Shown: positions 8,195 to 18,410, counted from the stretch's first letter. The stretch: DNA of 64,000 nt from Natrinema thermotolerans DSM 11552 (GCA_000337115.1 AOIR01000003.1:20051-84050), one strand, 5' to 3'. Numbers and translations: made by a program. Notes: generated by a model not told the origin, from the letters alone.

Positions 8195-10459
8195 ATGCCG
8201 TCCTCGCCAACCCTCGAGGGAACGTGCAAACTCCTCCCCGAACCCGCGCCCAGCGACGCTCTCCTCGCGGCCGCCGCCGACGAGTACGCCGCCCTCGCCG
8301 CCGATCACGGCCCGCGGAACGTGCTGGTGCTGAAACGGCATCCGGCGGGCCTGGCATCGCTGACCGAGGCGCTGGCCGACGCGCCCCTCGAGCGCGCCGA
8401 CGGCCCCCGCTCGCCCCGCGTCGAGTCACTGCCGGAACACGCCTCCAAGACCATCGAGGCGTACGACCCGACCCTCGACCGCCTCGAGTACGAGGAACGC
8501 ATCGAACTCATCTCGCTGGTGATCGACGGCGCGAGCCGCTCCGTCCCCGACTACCTCGAGCGCGCCGCCGACCACGAGGGGTTTTCCCGCGACGTGGGCC
8601 AGTTCCTGCTCGAGGCGACCCGCCAGCGGATCCGCCTCGCGGACCTCGACGACCCTCACGACTGTCTGGCCTTCCTCTACGCGATGAACGACCGATTCCA
8701 CGACGAACTCGCCGCGCGGGGCTACGTCGAGCGGGCGGACGTGATCCCGCGGGCGGTCGACCTGCTCGAGGCCGACGCGGACGGCCTGCGATCCCGCGTG
8801 ACGGCCGCCTTCGACGCCGTGTTGGCCGTCGAGTTCGAGGAGTACCGCCGGCTCGACCGCCGCTATCTCGCCGCGCTGTCGGCGGACGCCGATCTCGTCT
8901 GTCTCGGTGAACGCCACGCCAGCGTCGAACGGACGCGGGTCGAGCCCGGAGGAGTCGCCGACATCGCGACCGAAGCCGGGCTTGAGGTCGAACCGCTCGA
9001 GCCCCCGAGACCGAACGCCGACGGGCCGCCACACCGGGCGATCACGCGGTTCCTCGCGACCGGCGAGTCGCCGATTCGGAGCGTGGAACCGGACGACAGC
9101 AACGGACCGACGGCCGCCGACGCGACGGACGCGACGCCGGTCGGTCGGGCCCGACGGCTCCGGACCGAGACCGCTCGTGAACAGACCCGGGCGGTCGCTA
9201 CCGAGATCCAGTCGCTACGCGACCGCCACGGCTGGCCGTTCGACGAGTTCGCCGTCGCCGTCCCGCGGATCGAGCGCGTTCCCGAGACCAGACGGCGGCT
9301 CCGCGAGGCCGGCGTCCCGACGGCGACGATCGGCACTCCCTCGCTGGCCGAAGACCCCGCCGTCAACGAACTCTACGCGGTCGTTACCTGTCAGTGCGAG
9401 CGGGAACGGGACGGCGACGCACTCGAGCGGGCCGACGCCGATCCCGTCGACCCCGACCGGGACCGGCCCGATTCCCTGACTACGTCGTTGGATCGGCTCC
9501 GGGCCCGAGTGCCGGCGTTCTCGGCCGACCTGCTCGCCGAGACCGCCGGCTCGAGCGTCCGGCGTTCGCTCGAGCGCTGGATCCGGCGGACGGACCTCAA
9601 AGGGCGGATCGCCCGCGAGGAAGCGTGGGTCGACGCCCGTGAGGGCTACGAGGGTGTCCGCCGGGTTCTCGAGATCGCCGCGTTCGTCGAGGAGACGGAC
9701 CTCGTGGGGCCGGACTGGCAGGGACTGCGCCGGATGCTCCGGCGGACGATCCAGTACGACGCGCCATACGTGCATTCGGTCGAGACGCGGCCGCCGACCG
9801 GCGGCGTTACCGTCTGTGCCGTCGGCGACCTCAAATACGACTCGCGGCGGGCAGTATTCCTGCTCGATCTGACCGACGAGACCTATCCGGGCGAGCAGTT
9901 TCTCACCCAGCTGTTCCCCGGGGCGTGGCTCCGATCGATGCCGAGCTACCCCGCGGTCACCGACCCGTCGGTCGATGCCATCGCCGACACCTTCGCCACC
10001 GTCGACGCCGACGGCGTCGGCGACCGCTTCGAGACCTACCACGCACAGCGGTCCCGACGCCGGCTCGCACTCGGGGCTCGAGCCGCCGAACACGCTCTCT
10101 ATCTGTGTTCCTACGAGCGGGGGTCGGGCGGCCTGCGCCGGACCCACGACGAGTCGCGGTACTTGCAACTGATCGACGCGACGCCCGGGCTCGCCCTCGA
10201 GTCCGTCGACGCGACGGCCGGGGCGGCGATCCACGGCGAGACCGATGCCGTCGAGGCGCTGCTTTCCCAGCCGCGGGGTGAACTCGAGCGGCTCCTCCGG
10301 GAGGCGAGTACGGGGGGTGAGGCCGACCTCGGCGAGACCGAGACGCTGTTCGAGGAGATCGCGGTCGTCCTCGACGACGGCGATATCGACACGGAACTCG
10401 CCGAGGCGGTCCGGTCGCAGTTCGAGTTCGCCGCGGGCGAGGTGGTCCGGGATGAGTGA
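8195..10459 (+). CDS. AddB-like inactive helicase subunit
   Basis: A 754-residue protein that I read as the helicase-like part of an AddB/RecC-type subunit. There is no Walker A lysine loop, so it should not hydrolyse ATP. A degenerate motif II (AVEFEEYRRLDRRYLAAL) and a late strand-turn region (CAVGDLKYDSRRAVFLLDL, then DETYPGEQF) resemble helicase motifs II and V/VI of UvrD-like proteins. A low-complexity Asp/Pro segment lies near residues 405-430. It lacks the C-terminal nuclease domain normally fused in AddB; that domain appears in the next gene, which overlaps it by 8 bp. First gene of a three-gene operon ending in a UvrD-type helicase-nuclease. Assignment is by motif and context, not alignment. 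Confidence 0.65.
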   Translation: MPSSPTLEGTCKLLPEPAPSDALLAAAADEYAALAADHGPRNVLVLKRHPAGLASLTEALADAPLERADGPRSPRVESLPEHASKTIEAYDPTLDRLEYEERIELISLVIDGASRSVPDYLERAADHEGFSRDVGQFLLEATRQRIRLADLDDPHDCLAFLYAMNDRFHDELAARGYVERADVIPRAVDLLEADADGLRSRVTAAFDAVLAVEFEEYRRLDRRYLAALSADADLVCLGERHASVERTRVEPGGVADIATEAGLEVEPLEPPRPNADGPPHRAITRFLATGESPIRSVEPDDSNGPTAADATDATPVGRARRLRTETAREQTRAVATEIQSLRDRHGWPFDEFAVAVPRIERVPETRRRLREAGVPTATIGTPSLAEDPAVNELYAVVTCQCERERDGDALERADADPVDPDRDRPDSLTTSLDRLRARVPAFSADLLAETAGSSVRRSLERWIRRTDLKGRIAREEAWVDAREGYEGVRRVLEIAAFVEETDLVGPDWQGLRRMLRRTIQYDAPYVHSVETRPPTGGVTVCAVGDLKYDSRRAVFLLDLTDETYPGEQFLTQLFPGAWLRSMPSYPAVTDPSVDAIADTFATVDADGVGDRFETYHAQRSRRRLALGARAAEHALYLCSYERGSGGLRRTHDESRYLQLIDATPGLALESVDATAGAAIHGETDAVEALLSQPRGELERLLREASTGGEADLGETETLFEEIAVVLDDGDIDTELAEAVRSQFEFAAGEVVRDE

Positions 10460-11486
10460 CGCCGACGCAGCGGCCGTTCCCACGCTCTCCGTCGAGGGGC
10501 TCCGGACCGGCCTCCGCTGTCCCCGCCAGTACGAGTTCGCCCACGTCCACGAACTCGAGGGCGAGGCGACGGTCGGCGACGACCGGGTCGACCTGCTGCG
10601 GACCGCCCTCTGTGACGCGCTCCGGAGCGCCGATGCGGACCGCGAGGCCCTCGAGTCGGTCGCCGCGGACCGGCTGGGTGCCTTGTGGGCCGACCACGAC
10701 GAGCGCTTTCATTCGGCGACCCAGCGCCGCCACGAGCGGCGCGTCCTCGAGGCGACGGCCGCCGCGTACGTCGAGGCCGTCGGCATCGACCACGCCGCGG
10801 GGATCGAGCGACTCGAGGCCGAAGCGGCCGGTGGCGAACTCGTCGGACCGGGGCTCCCGCTCTCGAGTACGCTTGAACTGTCCGAGCCGAGTCTCGAGAC
10901 CGACGCGGTACGGATCGACGCGGCGGTCGACTACGTCACCGGCGACGGCTCGTCGCTCGTCGGCGTCCGATTCGTGCCGACCGTCGCGCCGCTTGGCCTC
11001 CTCCGATACCGATCGGACTGGGAGGGCGACGTCGCCGCTCTCTTTACCGACCACTTCGACCCCGAGTCGGCCGCGTTCGACCCTGCTCCCGTCGGCGCGC
11101 TCCTCGAGACGGCCGTCGTCCTCGACGGCCTCCGCGGGCTCCGCGACCGGCTCGGGCTGGGAGATCGGACCTGCCGATACGTACAGATCCCGCTCGCCGA
11201 TCGATCGGGGACGGCGGTGAACTGGGTCCGCGACGACGTCGAGACGAGCCTCGAGATCGTCGACCTGACCGACGGCTACGTCGATCACCACACCTTCGGG
11301 ATGACTCACGAGCATCGCAACGAGACCGTCGACGACCGCCTCGCGGCGGTCGCCACCGAGCTGGTTTCGGGGCCATACGACCCCACGGCGCGGTGGGCGG
11401 CGATCGAGGACCACGCCTGCCCGACGTGTGAGTACACCGTCTGTTGTCAGGACTACATCGCTCGGGAGGTGGGATTCGATGGCTGA
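10452..11486 (+). CDS. Fe-S nuclease-like protein (split AddB C-terminal domain)
   Basis: A 344-residue protein with the Cys layout of AddB/Cas4-type iron-sulfur nucleases: a lone Cys in RCPRQYEF near residue 24 and a C-terminal cluster CPTCEYTVCCQDY. In active relatives an Asp strand is followed by an ExK strand; here VDYVTGDG is followed by LVGVRF, so the usual Glu and Lys seem missing and the nuclease may be inactive. Its ATG overlaps the upstream gene by 8 bp, and its stop overlaps the next start, so the three proteins are translationally coupled. A structural or DNA-binding role beside the downstream helicase is the likely job. Confidence 0.65.
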   Translation: MSDADAAAVPTLSVEGLRTGLRCPRQYEFAHVHELEGEATVGDDRVDLLRTALCDALRSADADREALESVAADRLGALWADHDERFHSATQRRHERRVLEATAAAYVEAVGIDHAAGIERLEAEAAGGELVGPGLPLSSTLELSEPSLETDAVRIDAAVDYVTGDGSSLVGVRFVPTVAPLGLLRYRSDWEGDVAALFTDHFDPESAAFDPAPVGALLETAVVLDGLRGLRDRLGLGDRTCRYVQIPLADRSGTAVNWVRDDVETSLEIVDLTDGYVDHHTFGMTHEHRNETVDDRLAAVATELVSGPYDPTARWAAIEDHACPTCEYTVCCQDYIAREVGFDG

Positions 11487-14400
11487 GGACCGCCGCAGCG
11501 GCCCCGACCGCGATCCGACGGACGGGCTCGAGGCCGGGACCGATCGCGGCACGACCCGAGCCGACGCCGGCGACGCGCCCGGCCACGCGTTCGCGGCCGG
11601 CGTCGACCCCAAGGGCAACCAGCGGGCGGTCATCGAGAGCGACGCGGCCTGTACCTCCGTCGACGCGGGGGCCGGGACCGGGAAGACGACGACGATGCTG
11701 TTGCGGATCGAACGCGCCATCGAGCGCGGCGACGTCGACCCCGAGGACGTCCTCGTGTTGACCTTCGCCAACGAGGCCGCCGCGAGCATCCGCGACGCGG
11801 TCGCCGAGCGGCTCTCGCCCGACGCCGCCGCGGCGATCGACGTCTACACCTACCACTCGTTCTGTTACCGGCTCGTCCGCGAGTACGCCTACTACCTCGG
11901 CTATGCGCCCGACTTCGAGGTCGTCACCGAGCGCAAGCGCCGCCGGATCGTCGGCCGCCTGCTCGCGAGCAACGACTACGACTTCGCGGCCGCCTCGGCC
12001 CGCCCGGACGAGGGGACGGCCGATCTCGCCGACGCGGTCGACGACTTTATCGCCGCGATGAGTCGGGAGGGGATCACCCCCGAGCGACTCCGGTCGGCGC
12101 TACCGCCGATCCGAACCCTCGAGCTGTGTGCCGAGTTCGTCCTCTGGCTCGAGCGGACCGCCGACGCGGAGCTGTCCTTCGACAACGAGGCGCTGCGGTG
12201 GTTCAACGACGAGGACCACCTCGAGACCGCCCGCGAGTCGCTGGTCGACTACGGCAAGCTCATCGAGTACTGCCGCGAGAAGATCGCCGAAGCGCCCGAC
12301 GCCTTCCGGGCGGAGGACGTGGTTCGGGACATCGACGGCTATCTGCGGGCGCTCCAGACCTGCGTGACGAACGCGATCGAGGCGCTCGACCTCGCAGAGC
12401 CGACCACGAAACACCACCCACGAGCGCTGTTCGGCAACGAGATCTGGGGGTCGGCCACGGAACGGCTCGAGCAGACGCCCTTCGGCCGGCTCAAACACTA
12501 CGTCGAGTTCCTCCGGCTGGCCCGCCACTACACCGACGTCTACGCGGACTACCACGACCACCTCGAGGCCGAGCGGGCGCTGGACTTCGACGAACTGGTG
12601 CGGACGGCGACGGACCTGCTGGACGATGACGCCGTCGCCCCGGCAATCACCGGCCAGTGGACGCAGGTCTACTGTGACGAGTTCCAAGATACCGACGCGA
12701 CCCAGTTTTCGTTACTGACCGAACTCACCGACGGCCCCGACCGGCCGGACCTGCTCGCGATCGGCGACAAGGACCAGGCCATCTACGGCTGGCGCGGCAC
12801 CGACCGCGAGGGGCTCGACCGGCTGGCGACGACCGCGGCCGACCACCGCGGGATCGAACTCGAGCTCAACTTCCGCTCGCGCCAGGAGATCCTCGCGCTG
12901 ACAAACGCCTGTGACTACGCCCACCAGTCCTCGAAGACGCTGCGCGAACACGGCCGGACCGAGGGGACCTACGACGAGGCCGACCCGCCGGATCGCGTCG
13001 TCAAAATCGAGAGCGACGAGATTCCCCAGTCGACGCCGGAACAGGTCGCGACGACGGTCTCGCGACTCCTCAATGGAGAGGCGGAAAACGTCCCCCAGCG
13101 CTCGCTGGGCGATCTCGCGGTCATCGTTCGAACTAACCGCCACGCCCAGGCGGTGGCTGACGAACTCCGGTCGCTGCGGATCCCCTACGAGGTGTCGGGC
13201 TCGCCGCGGGGCGAGGTCTCGCCCGGCCTGCAGACGGCGCTGTCGTACCTCCGGGTGCTGGTCGACCCGGGCGCGGACGCCCACCTCCGGCGCGTGTTAC
13301 TCTATCGGTACCGGTTCTCCGAGAGCGATCTGGCGACGCTCCAGCGACGGGACGGCTCGCTGTACGACGCCGTGACCGCCGCCGAGCCATCGGCGCTCGA
13401 TCTCGAGGCACCCGACCGACTCGAGACGGTCCGGGACCACCTCGCTATCCTCGAGGAGTACCGCGACATCTATCCGCTGTCGGGGTTCGTGCGGCGGTTC
13501 AGGGACCTGACCCGGCTCGAGTGGTTCTGTACGGGCGAGGAGCGATCGGAGTTCGACCGCATCGAGCGGTTCGTCGAGGCCTACGAATCCGATGGAGTCG
13601 TCCAGTCGCTCTCGGGGGAGTTCGTGGACGCGCTCGCGGCGACGCTGCGAAGCGGCGGGGGCGACCGTACCCGGGGGAGCCACTCGGCGGACTGCGTCGA
13701 CGTGATGACGGTCCATCAGGCCAAGGGACTGGAGTTCGACACCGTCCTCGTCCCCTTCCTCTCGGACGAGGAGTGGTGCGTCGAGGGCGACTACGCCGAC
13801 CGCGCCCGGGACCGCCTGCTGGCGGCGACGCTCGATGACGACGTCGACTCGCCGCTGACGGCCGATCTGGCCGCCGACTCGGTCGCCGAGGAGTGGCGGG
13901 TCCTCCACGTCGCACTCACCCGCGCGGCGAATCACCTGTTTCTCTTCGGGTCCGAGTACGAGTACGACCCGGCCGACGGGCTCGCGGCCACGACCGCCGA
14001 CGCCTGTCTGGCCGACGAGATCGCGTGGTCGGTGACCGGCCGGCGGATGGACCTCTGGGCGTCGCTGACCGAGAGCGTCGAGCAGGTCCGGGAGACCTAC
14101 CCCGAAACCGTGGTCGACCGCACCGACGAGATCGCTGCCTCGGCCGGCGAGACACCCGGAACGATCACCTACTACGCCGGCTACGGCGACCGCCCCATCG
14201 AACCCCTCGAGACCCGCGAGGCGATCGAGACGGTCCACCGACTGGGCCGACAGCTCCGGGACGGCTCGCTGTTGCCCGCCGCCGACGCCGCGAGTCACGG
14301 CGGCCTCGAGGCGGACGCGGACGGGCGAGCGGTACCGAGCGGCCGCCGCCCGTCGGCGCTGACGACCGATACCGTCCGCTTCCCCGTCGAGACGCTCGCG

Positions 14401-15237
14401 ACCGCGACCGAGCTGCCCGTCGCGATGCGACACAGCTACTCCGCGATGGACACCCACGAGACCTGTCCGCGCAAGCACTATCTCGATCACGTCGTTCGGG
14501 CGTTCGACGATCCGCCGGCGACGGCGGAGCCGGCGGACAGGACAGTAGACGACACGGAGGGGACCGCGACGGAAACCGACGACGCGGCCTCTCGGCTCGT
14601 CGGCACCGTCTTCCACGACGTCGCCGAGGAGGCGTTCCACCGCGAGTACGAGGGTCGCGAGGCCTGGCGCGAGGCCGCCGTCCGCCAGCTCACTGCCCGG
14701 GATCTGCTCGAACACCGCGAGCCCGTCCTCGCCTGTATCGATCGGTACTTCGCGGCGACTGCGCCCGCATACGACCGGCCGGTCGCCGACTGGGAACCCC
14801 TGGCCGCGGAACTCCCGTTTTCGCTCGAGGACGTCGCGGACGTGAGCGGGGACGTGGTCGGCTACGTCGACTCGGTCCGTCGGCTCCCCGACGGCGGGCT
14901 GGCCGTGCTAGACTACAAGGCCACCGCCGAGCGGATCGCGCCCGCGGACGCCGTCCAGTTGGCACTATATCTGCGGGCCTGCAAGCAGCGGTTCGACGAG
15001 CCGATCGCCGCGGTCGGCTACGTCTACGTCGGCGACGTCGACGACCCCCGCGTCGACCTGTTCGGCCCCGACGAACTGCCGGCCTGGGAGTCGGTCCTCG
15101 AGACGCTCGCGGCGGTCGACGAGCCCTCGTTCACGGAGACGACACCGGGCGACCACTGCCGACACTGTCCGCACCGGTCGCTGGGCTGTGGACCGGACGA
15201 GTGGACGCCGGATACGGGTGTTTCGGACGACGACTGA
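11479..15237 (+). CDS. UvrD/AddA-type helicase with C-terminal Fe-S nuclease domain
   Basis: A 1252-residue SF1A helicase fused to a PD-(D/E)XK nuclease. Seen in order: Walker A GAGTGKTTT near residues 64-72, motif Ia LTFANEAA, motif II YCDEFQDTD, motif III GDKDQAIYGWRG, motif IV LNFRSRQEI, motif V VHQAKGLEFD and motif VI VALTRA, then the nuclease region with ETCPRKHYLDH, FHDVAEEAF, GYVDSV, LDYKAT and CRHCPHRSLGC. The single Cys plus CxxC-x5-C matches an Fe-S-stabilised nuclease; the Asp and DYK residues are intact, so it should cut DNA. It should unwind and resect DNA ends for recombination. Start chosen at the ATG inside the stop of the previous gene. Confidence 0.85.
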   Translation: MAEDRRSGPDRDPTDGLEAGTDRGTTRADAGDAPGHAFAAGVDPKGNQRAVIESDAACTSVDAGAGTGKTTTMLLRIERAIERGDVDPEDVLVLTFANEAAASIRDAVAERLSPDAAAAIDVYTYHSFCYRLVREYAYYLGYAPDFEVVTERKRRRIVGRLLASNDYDFAAASARPDEGTADLADAVDDFIAAMSREGITPERLRSALPPIRTLELCAEFVLWLERTADAELSFDNEALRWFNDEDHLETARESLVDYGKLIEYCREKIAEAPDAFRAEDVVRDIDGYLRALQTCVTNAIEALDLAEPTTKHHPRALFGNEIWGSATERLEQTPFGRLKHYVEFLRLARHYTDVYADYHDHLEAERALDFDELVRTATDLLDDDAVAPAITGQWTQVYCDEFQDTDATQFSLLTELTDGPDRPDLLAIGDKDQAIYGWRGTDREGLDRLATTAADHRGIELELNFRSRQEILALTNACDYAHQSSKTLREHGRTEGTYDEADPPDRVVKIESDEIPQSTPEQVATTVSRLLNGEAENVPQRSLGDLAVIVRTNRHAQAVADELRSLRIPYEVSGSPRGEVSPGLQTALSYLRVLVDPGADAHLRRVLLYRYRFSESDLATLQRRDGSLYDAVTAAEPSALDLEAPDRLETVRDHLAILEEYRDIYPLSGFVRRFRDLTRLEWFCTGEERSEFDRIERFVEAYESDGVVQSLSGEFVDALAATLRSGGGDRTRGSHSADCVDVMTVHQAKGLEFDTVLVPFLSDEEWCVEGDYADRARDRLLAATLDDDVDSPLTADLAADSVAEEWRVLHVALTRAANHLFLFGSEYEYDPADGLAATTADACLADEIAWSVTGRRMDLWASLTESVEQVRETYPETVVDRTDEIAASAGETPGTITYYAGYGDRPIEPLETREAIETVHRLGRQLRDGSLLPAADAASHGGLEADADGRAVPSGRRPSALTTDTVRFPVETLATATELPVAMRHSYSAMDTHETCPRKHYLDHVVRAFDDPPATAEPADRTVDDTEGTATETDDAASRLVGTVFHDVAEEAFHREYEGREAWREAAVRQLTARDLLEHREPVLACIDRYFAATAPAYDRPVADWEPLAAELPFSLEDVADVSGDVVGYVDSVRRLPDGGLAVLDYKATAERIAPADAVQLALYLRACKQRFDEPIAAVGYVYVGDVDDPRVDLFGPDELPAWESVLETLAAVDEPSFTETTPGDHCRHCPHRSLGCGPDEWTPDTGVSDDD

Positions 15238-15264
15238 GGCTCGGACGGGCGGAAAAAGTAGCTC

Positions 15265-17784
15265 CTACGACCGCCAGTCGAACCGTTCCGGATCGTGCGC
15301 GGCCAGCGCCGTCCGGACCGCGGCGACGTTCTCGGTTACGTCGTGGACCCGGACGATGTCGGCCCCGCGATCCGCCGCGAGCGCCGTCGCCGCGACGGTC
15401 GCCTCGAGTCGCTCGCCGCCCTCGCGGCCGACTTTGGCGAACATGGACTTGTGGGAGTGCCCGAAGAGGACGGGACAGCCGAGCGCCCGGAACTCGTCGA
15501 TCCGGTCGAGCAGTTCGAAGTTCTCGGCGGCGGATTTGCCGAAGCCGATGCCGGGATCGACGATGATCTGCTCGCGGTCGAGGCCGGCCTTCTCCGCGAG
15601 CAACACGCGCTCGGAGAGCTGGTCGATCACGTCCGCGACCACGTCGTCGTAGTCGACGTCGCGGTCGGGGACGACCGGCGCGTCGATGCTGTGCATCACG
15701 ACCAGCCCCGCGTCGTGGTCGGCGGCGACGAACCGCATCTCGGGGTCCTCGAGCCCGGAGACGTCGTTGACGATGTCCGCGCCCGCGGAAAGCGCCGCGT
15801 CGGCGACCGCGGCGCGGCGCGTGTCGACGGAGATCCGGGCATCGAGATCGGCGATCCGCTCGATGACCGGCACCACGCGCTCGAGTTCCTCGTCGACCGA
15901 AACCGGATCCGCACCGGGACGGGTCGACTCGCCGCCGATGTCGATGATATCGACGTCGTTCGCGACCATCGCTTCGGCGCGGTCGACGGCGTCCTCGAGG
16001 GCGTCGTACTCACCGCCGTCGTGGAAGCTGTCGGGCGTGACGTTCAGAATGCCCATGACGGCCGTCCGGTCGCCCCAGGGGAATCGGTGGCCCGCGTCGT
16101 CGCCTCGAGAGTCGTCCGCGGGACGGATCGTCGTCCGCGACTCGTCGCTCGCGTCGATCTCGAGGGTCGCCCGCAGTTCGCGGGCCACGTCGGCCAGCCC
16201 GTGGGGCCGCGAGCGGGCTTCGAGCGCCTCGACGAGGGATTCGAACTGCGCTACGGTTCCCATCAGGACGGCGTCGACGGCCTCGTCGTCGCGCTCGAGG
16301 CCCGACAGGGCACACTCGCCGCCCAGCCGTAGCAGTTCCTCCTTGAGGACCGACGCCTGTCGGTCCCGCAGGGCCGTCCTGACGACCCGGTGGACGGCGT
16401 CGCCGTCCAGTCGCTCGACGTCGCCCGCCGCGACGTTGGCCTCCGCGAGGGCGTCGCGGGCGTCCGAGCGGTCCCGAATCCGTTTGGGGACGTCGGTGCG
16501 AGTCCACCGGGAGCGGGCCTCCGCGACAGCGAACAGCGAGCCGGTCACGAGGACGCAGTCGTCGGCGTCGGCGTCGGCCAGCGCGGTCGCCAGCGCGTCC
16601 TGAACGGCAGCCTCGGTCCGGACGCGGCCGGCACCGGCGTCGGCGAACGCCTCGGCGAGGACCGCCGGCTCCTCGGCCCGGTCCAGCGTCGGCTCGGTCG
16701 TCACGACCGAGGCCGGCGTCGGCAGGGCGGCGGCCATCTCGCGGTGGTCCTTGTCGTGCATCGCACCGAAGACGAGGTGGAGGTCGTCGTAGTCGTACGT
16801 CTCGAGCGTCGTCGCGAGCCCGTCGCAGGCACCGGGGTTGTGCGCGCCGTCGAGGACGACCAGCGGCTCGGTATCCATCACCTCGAACCGGCCCGGCCAG
16901 TGGGCGCTGCGCAGACCGCGGGCGAGGTCGGTTTCGGAGACATCACCGATCTGACGGGAGAGGGCGGCCGCGATACCGGCGTTGACGGCCTGATGCTCGC
17001 CCAGCAGCGGAATTTCGGTCTCGAGGTCCCAGTCGTCGGCGTCGATCGAAACGGCGGCTTCGGTGTGGTTGGTCCGGCCGTCGTAGGCGACGTGGATGTC
17101 CGGTGTGGTGGGGTCCGACTCCCCCGCGGGTGAGGGGCCGACGGTGATCACGTCGCGGGCGATCTCGCGGACCGCCGCGAGCGCGTCTCCGGTCGTGCCG
17201 GTCACGAGCGGGGCCTCGCTCGGCGCGACGTGGGCCTTGTCGCGGGCGATCTCCGTGACGGTGTCGCCGAGGATGCCGGTGTGTTCCAGCGTGACGCTCG
17301 TGACCGCGCTGGCGACCGGATCGACGACGCTGGTGGCGTCGTACTTGCCGCCGATGCCGACCTCGAGGACGGCGACGTCGACGTCCTCGCGGCCGAACTG
17401 CCACAGCGCCATGGCGGTCATCGTCTCGAAGAAGGTCGGCGACTCGCCGTCGGCACCGCGGGTCGTCACGTACTCGCGAGCGGTTTCGACGAACTCGCAG
17501 ACGGCCGACCGGGGCATCTTCCGGCCGTCGATGCGGACGCGTTCGCGGAGGTCCTCGAGGTGTGGCGAGGTGTAGAGGCCGACGGAGTAGCCGGCCTCCC
17601 GCAGCGTGCGCTCGACCATTCGGGCCGTGCTTCCCTTCCCGTTGGAGCCGGCGATCTGGACGCAGTCGACGTCGTCGTGGGGGGTCCCGAGGTGGGCGAG
17701 TAGCCGGGCCGTCGACTCGGTGCCCGGCTTCGGGCGGAACCGACGCAGATCGAATAAGAAGTCCGCCGCCTCGTGATACTCCAT
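15265..17784 (-). CDS. folCP: Bifunctional folylpolyglutamate synthase / dihydropteroate synthase
   Basis: An 839-residue fusion known from haloarchaea. The N-terminal part (about 1-420) is FolC/Mur-ligase-like, with the ATP loop SNGKGSTARM near residues 43-52 and GIGGKYDAT; it adds glutamates to folates. The C-terminal part (about 560-835) is FolP: MGILNVTPDSFHDGG, DIGGESTRPGAD, SVDTRR, NDVSG, DPGIGFGK and GHSHKS, the pterin and aminobenzoate binding loops. Between them, about 430-545, lies a segment (LKEELLRLGGECALSG, VLMGTVAQFESLVEAL) resembling the N-terminal extension of some archaeal and clostridial dihydropteroate synthases. The start is MEYHEAADF, five codons inside the longest frame. 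Confidence 0.93.
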   Translation of the reverse strand: MEYHEAADFLFDLRRFRPKPGTESTARLLAHLGTPHDDVDCVQIAGSNGKGSTARMVERTLREAGYSVGLYTSPHLEDLRERVRIDGRKMPRSAVCEFVETAREYVTTRGADGESPTFFETMTAMALWQFGREDVDVAVLEVGIGGKYDATSVVDPVASAVTSVTLEHTGILGDTVTEIARDKAHVAPSEAPLVTGTTGDALAAVREIARDVITVGPSPAGESDPTTPDIHVAYDGRTNHTEAAVSIDADDWDLETEIPLLGEHQAVNAGIAAALSRQIGDVSETDLARGLRSAHWPGRFEVMDTEPLVVLDGAHNPGACDGLATTLETYDYDDLHLVFGAMHDKDHREMAAALPTPASVVTTEPTLDRAEEPAVLAEAFADAGAGRVRTEAAVQDALATALADADADDCVLVTGSLFAVAEARSRWTRTDVPKRIRDRSDARDALAEANVAAGDVERLDGDAVHRVVRTALRDRQASVLKEELLRLGGECALSGLERDDEAVDAVLMGTVAQFESLVEALEARSRPHGLADVARELRATLEIDASDESRTTIRPADDSRGDDAGHRFPWGDRTAVMGILNVTPDSFHDGGEYDALEDAVDRAEAMVANDVDIIDIGGESTRPGADPVSVDEELERVVPVIERIADLDARISVDTRRAAVADAALSAGADIVNDVSGLEDPEMRFVAADHDAGLVVMHSIDAPVVPDRDVDYDDVVADVIDQLSERVLLAEKAGLDREQIIVDPGIGFGKSAAENFELLDRIDEFRALGCPVLFGHSHKSMFAKVGREGGERLEATVAATALAADRGADIVRVHDVTENVAAVRTALAAHDPERFDWRS

Positions 17785-17978
17785 ACGAAACCACAGCACC
17801 CGGTCGTTTTAGAGTATTCCGTTCGCGGACCGCTCGCGTCGCCTCGAGGCGGCCGTTCCCGGCTGCCCGTGCGCTCCCCAGGACGGGCCAATATGTTCGG
17901 GGGAAGACCGACCCCGCCGGCCCGTCTCTCCTCCGGTACGGAATTAGGCGGACCTAGATCCCGCCGGAACATTCAGCC

Positions 17979-18350
17979 ATGCCAGCAACCGATTTCGACG
18001 CCGAACGGGCGTACGACGAGGACCAGTTCAGCGCACAGCCGGTGTTCAAAAACGACCGGATCAAGGTCGTCTGTGGCTACTTCGAGCCCGGACAGTTCAT
18101 CCCGGTCCACGCGCCGGGCAGCGACGTGACGATCTGTGTCCGGTCGGGCACGGGCGTCGTCCGCGAGGGCGAGACCGAACACGCGGTCGAACCCGACGAC
18201 ATCGTCGTCGTGGAAGCCGACGTCGACCGGGGGATTCGAGCGAGCGAGGACGAACGGCTCGAGGCCCTGCTGGTCACGAGCCCGCCGCCGACCGACGCCG
18301 AACACGACCCCGTCCGCGAGGGGTTGCGACGCGGCGTCTTCGATCCGTAG
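17979..18350 (+). CDS. Cupin-domain protein
   Basis: A 123-residue single cupin barrel. The first cupin motif is shortened: GQFIPVHAPGSDVTICVRSG has one His where metal enzymes usually have two, and the second motif (EPDDIVVVEADVDRGI) lacks the usual His. It may therefore bind metal weakly or serve as a ligand-binding fold. It is divergent from folCP and stands alone. Substrate unknown. Confidence 0.8.
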   Translation: MPATDFDAERAYDEDQFSAQPVFKNDRIKVVCGYFEPGQFIPVHAPGSDVTICVRSGTGVVREGETEHAVEPDDIVVVEADVDRGIRASEDERLEALLVTSPPPTDAEHDPVREGLRRGVFDP

Positions 18351-18410
18351 CGCGGCCGTCGTCGTGACGGCGACTCGACTCCGGTCCGGACTCGAGGCGC
18401 GACGGAAGGT

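Noticed and set aside
9957-11789. 610-residue frame on the minus strand across the AddAB-like operon
   Set aside because: Antisense to three overlapping, motif-supported genes, with Arg-rich residues in its second half.
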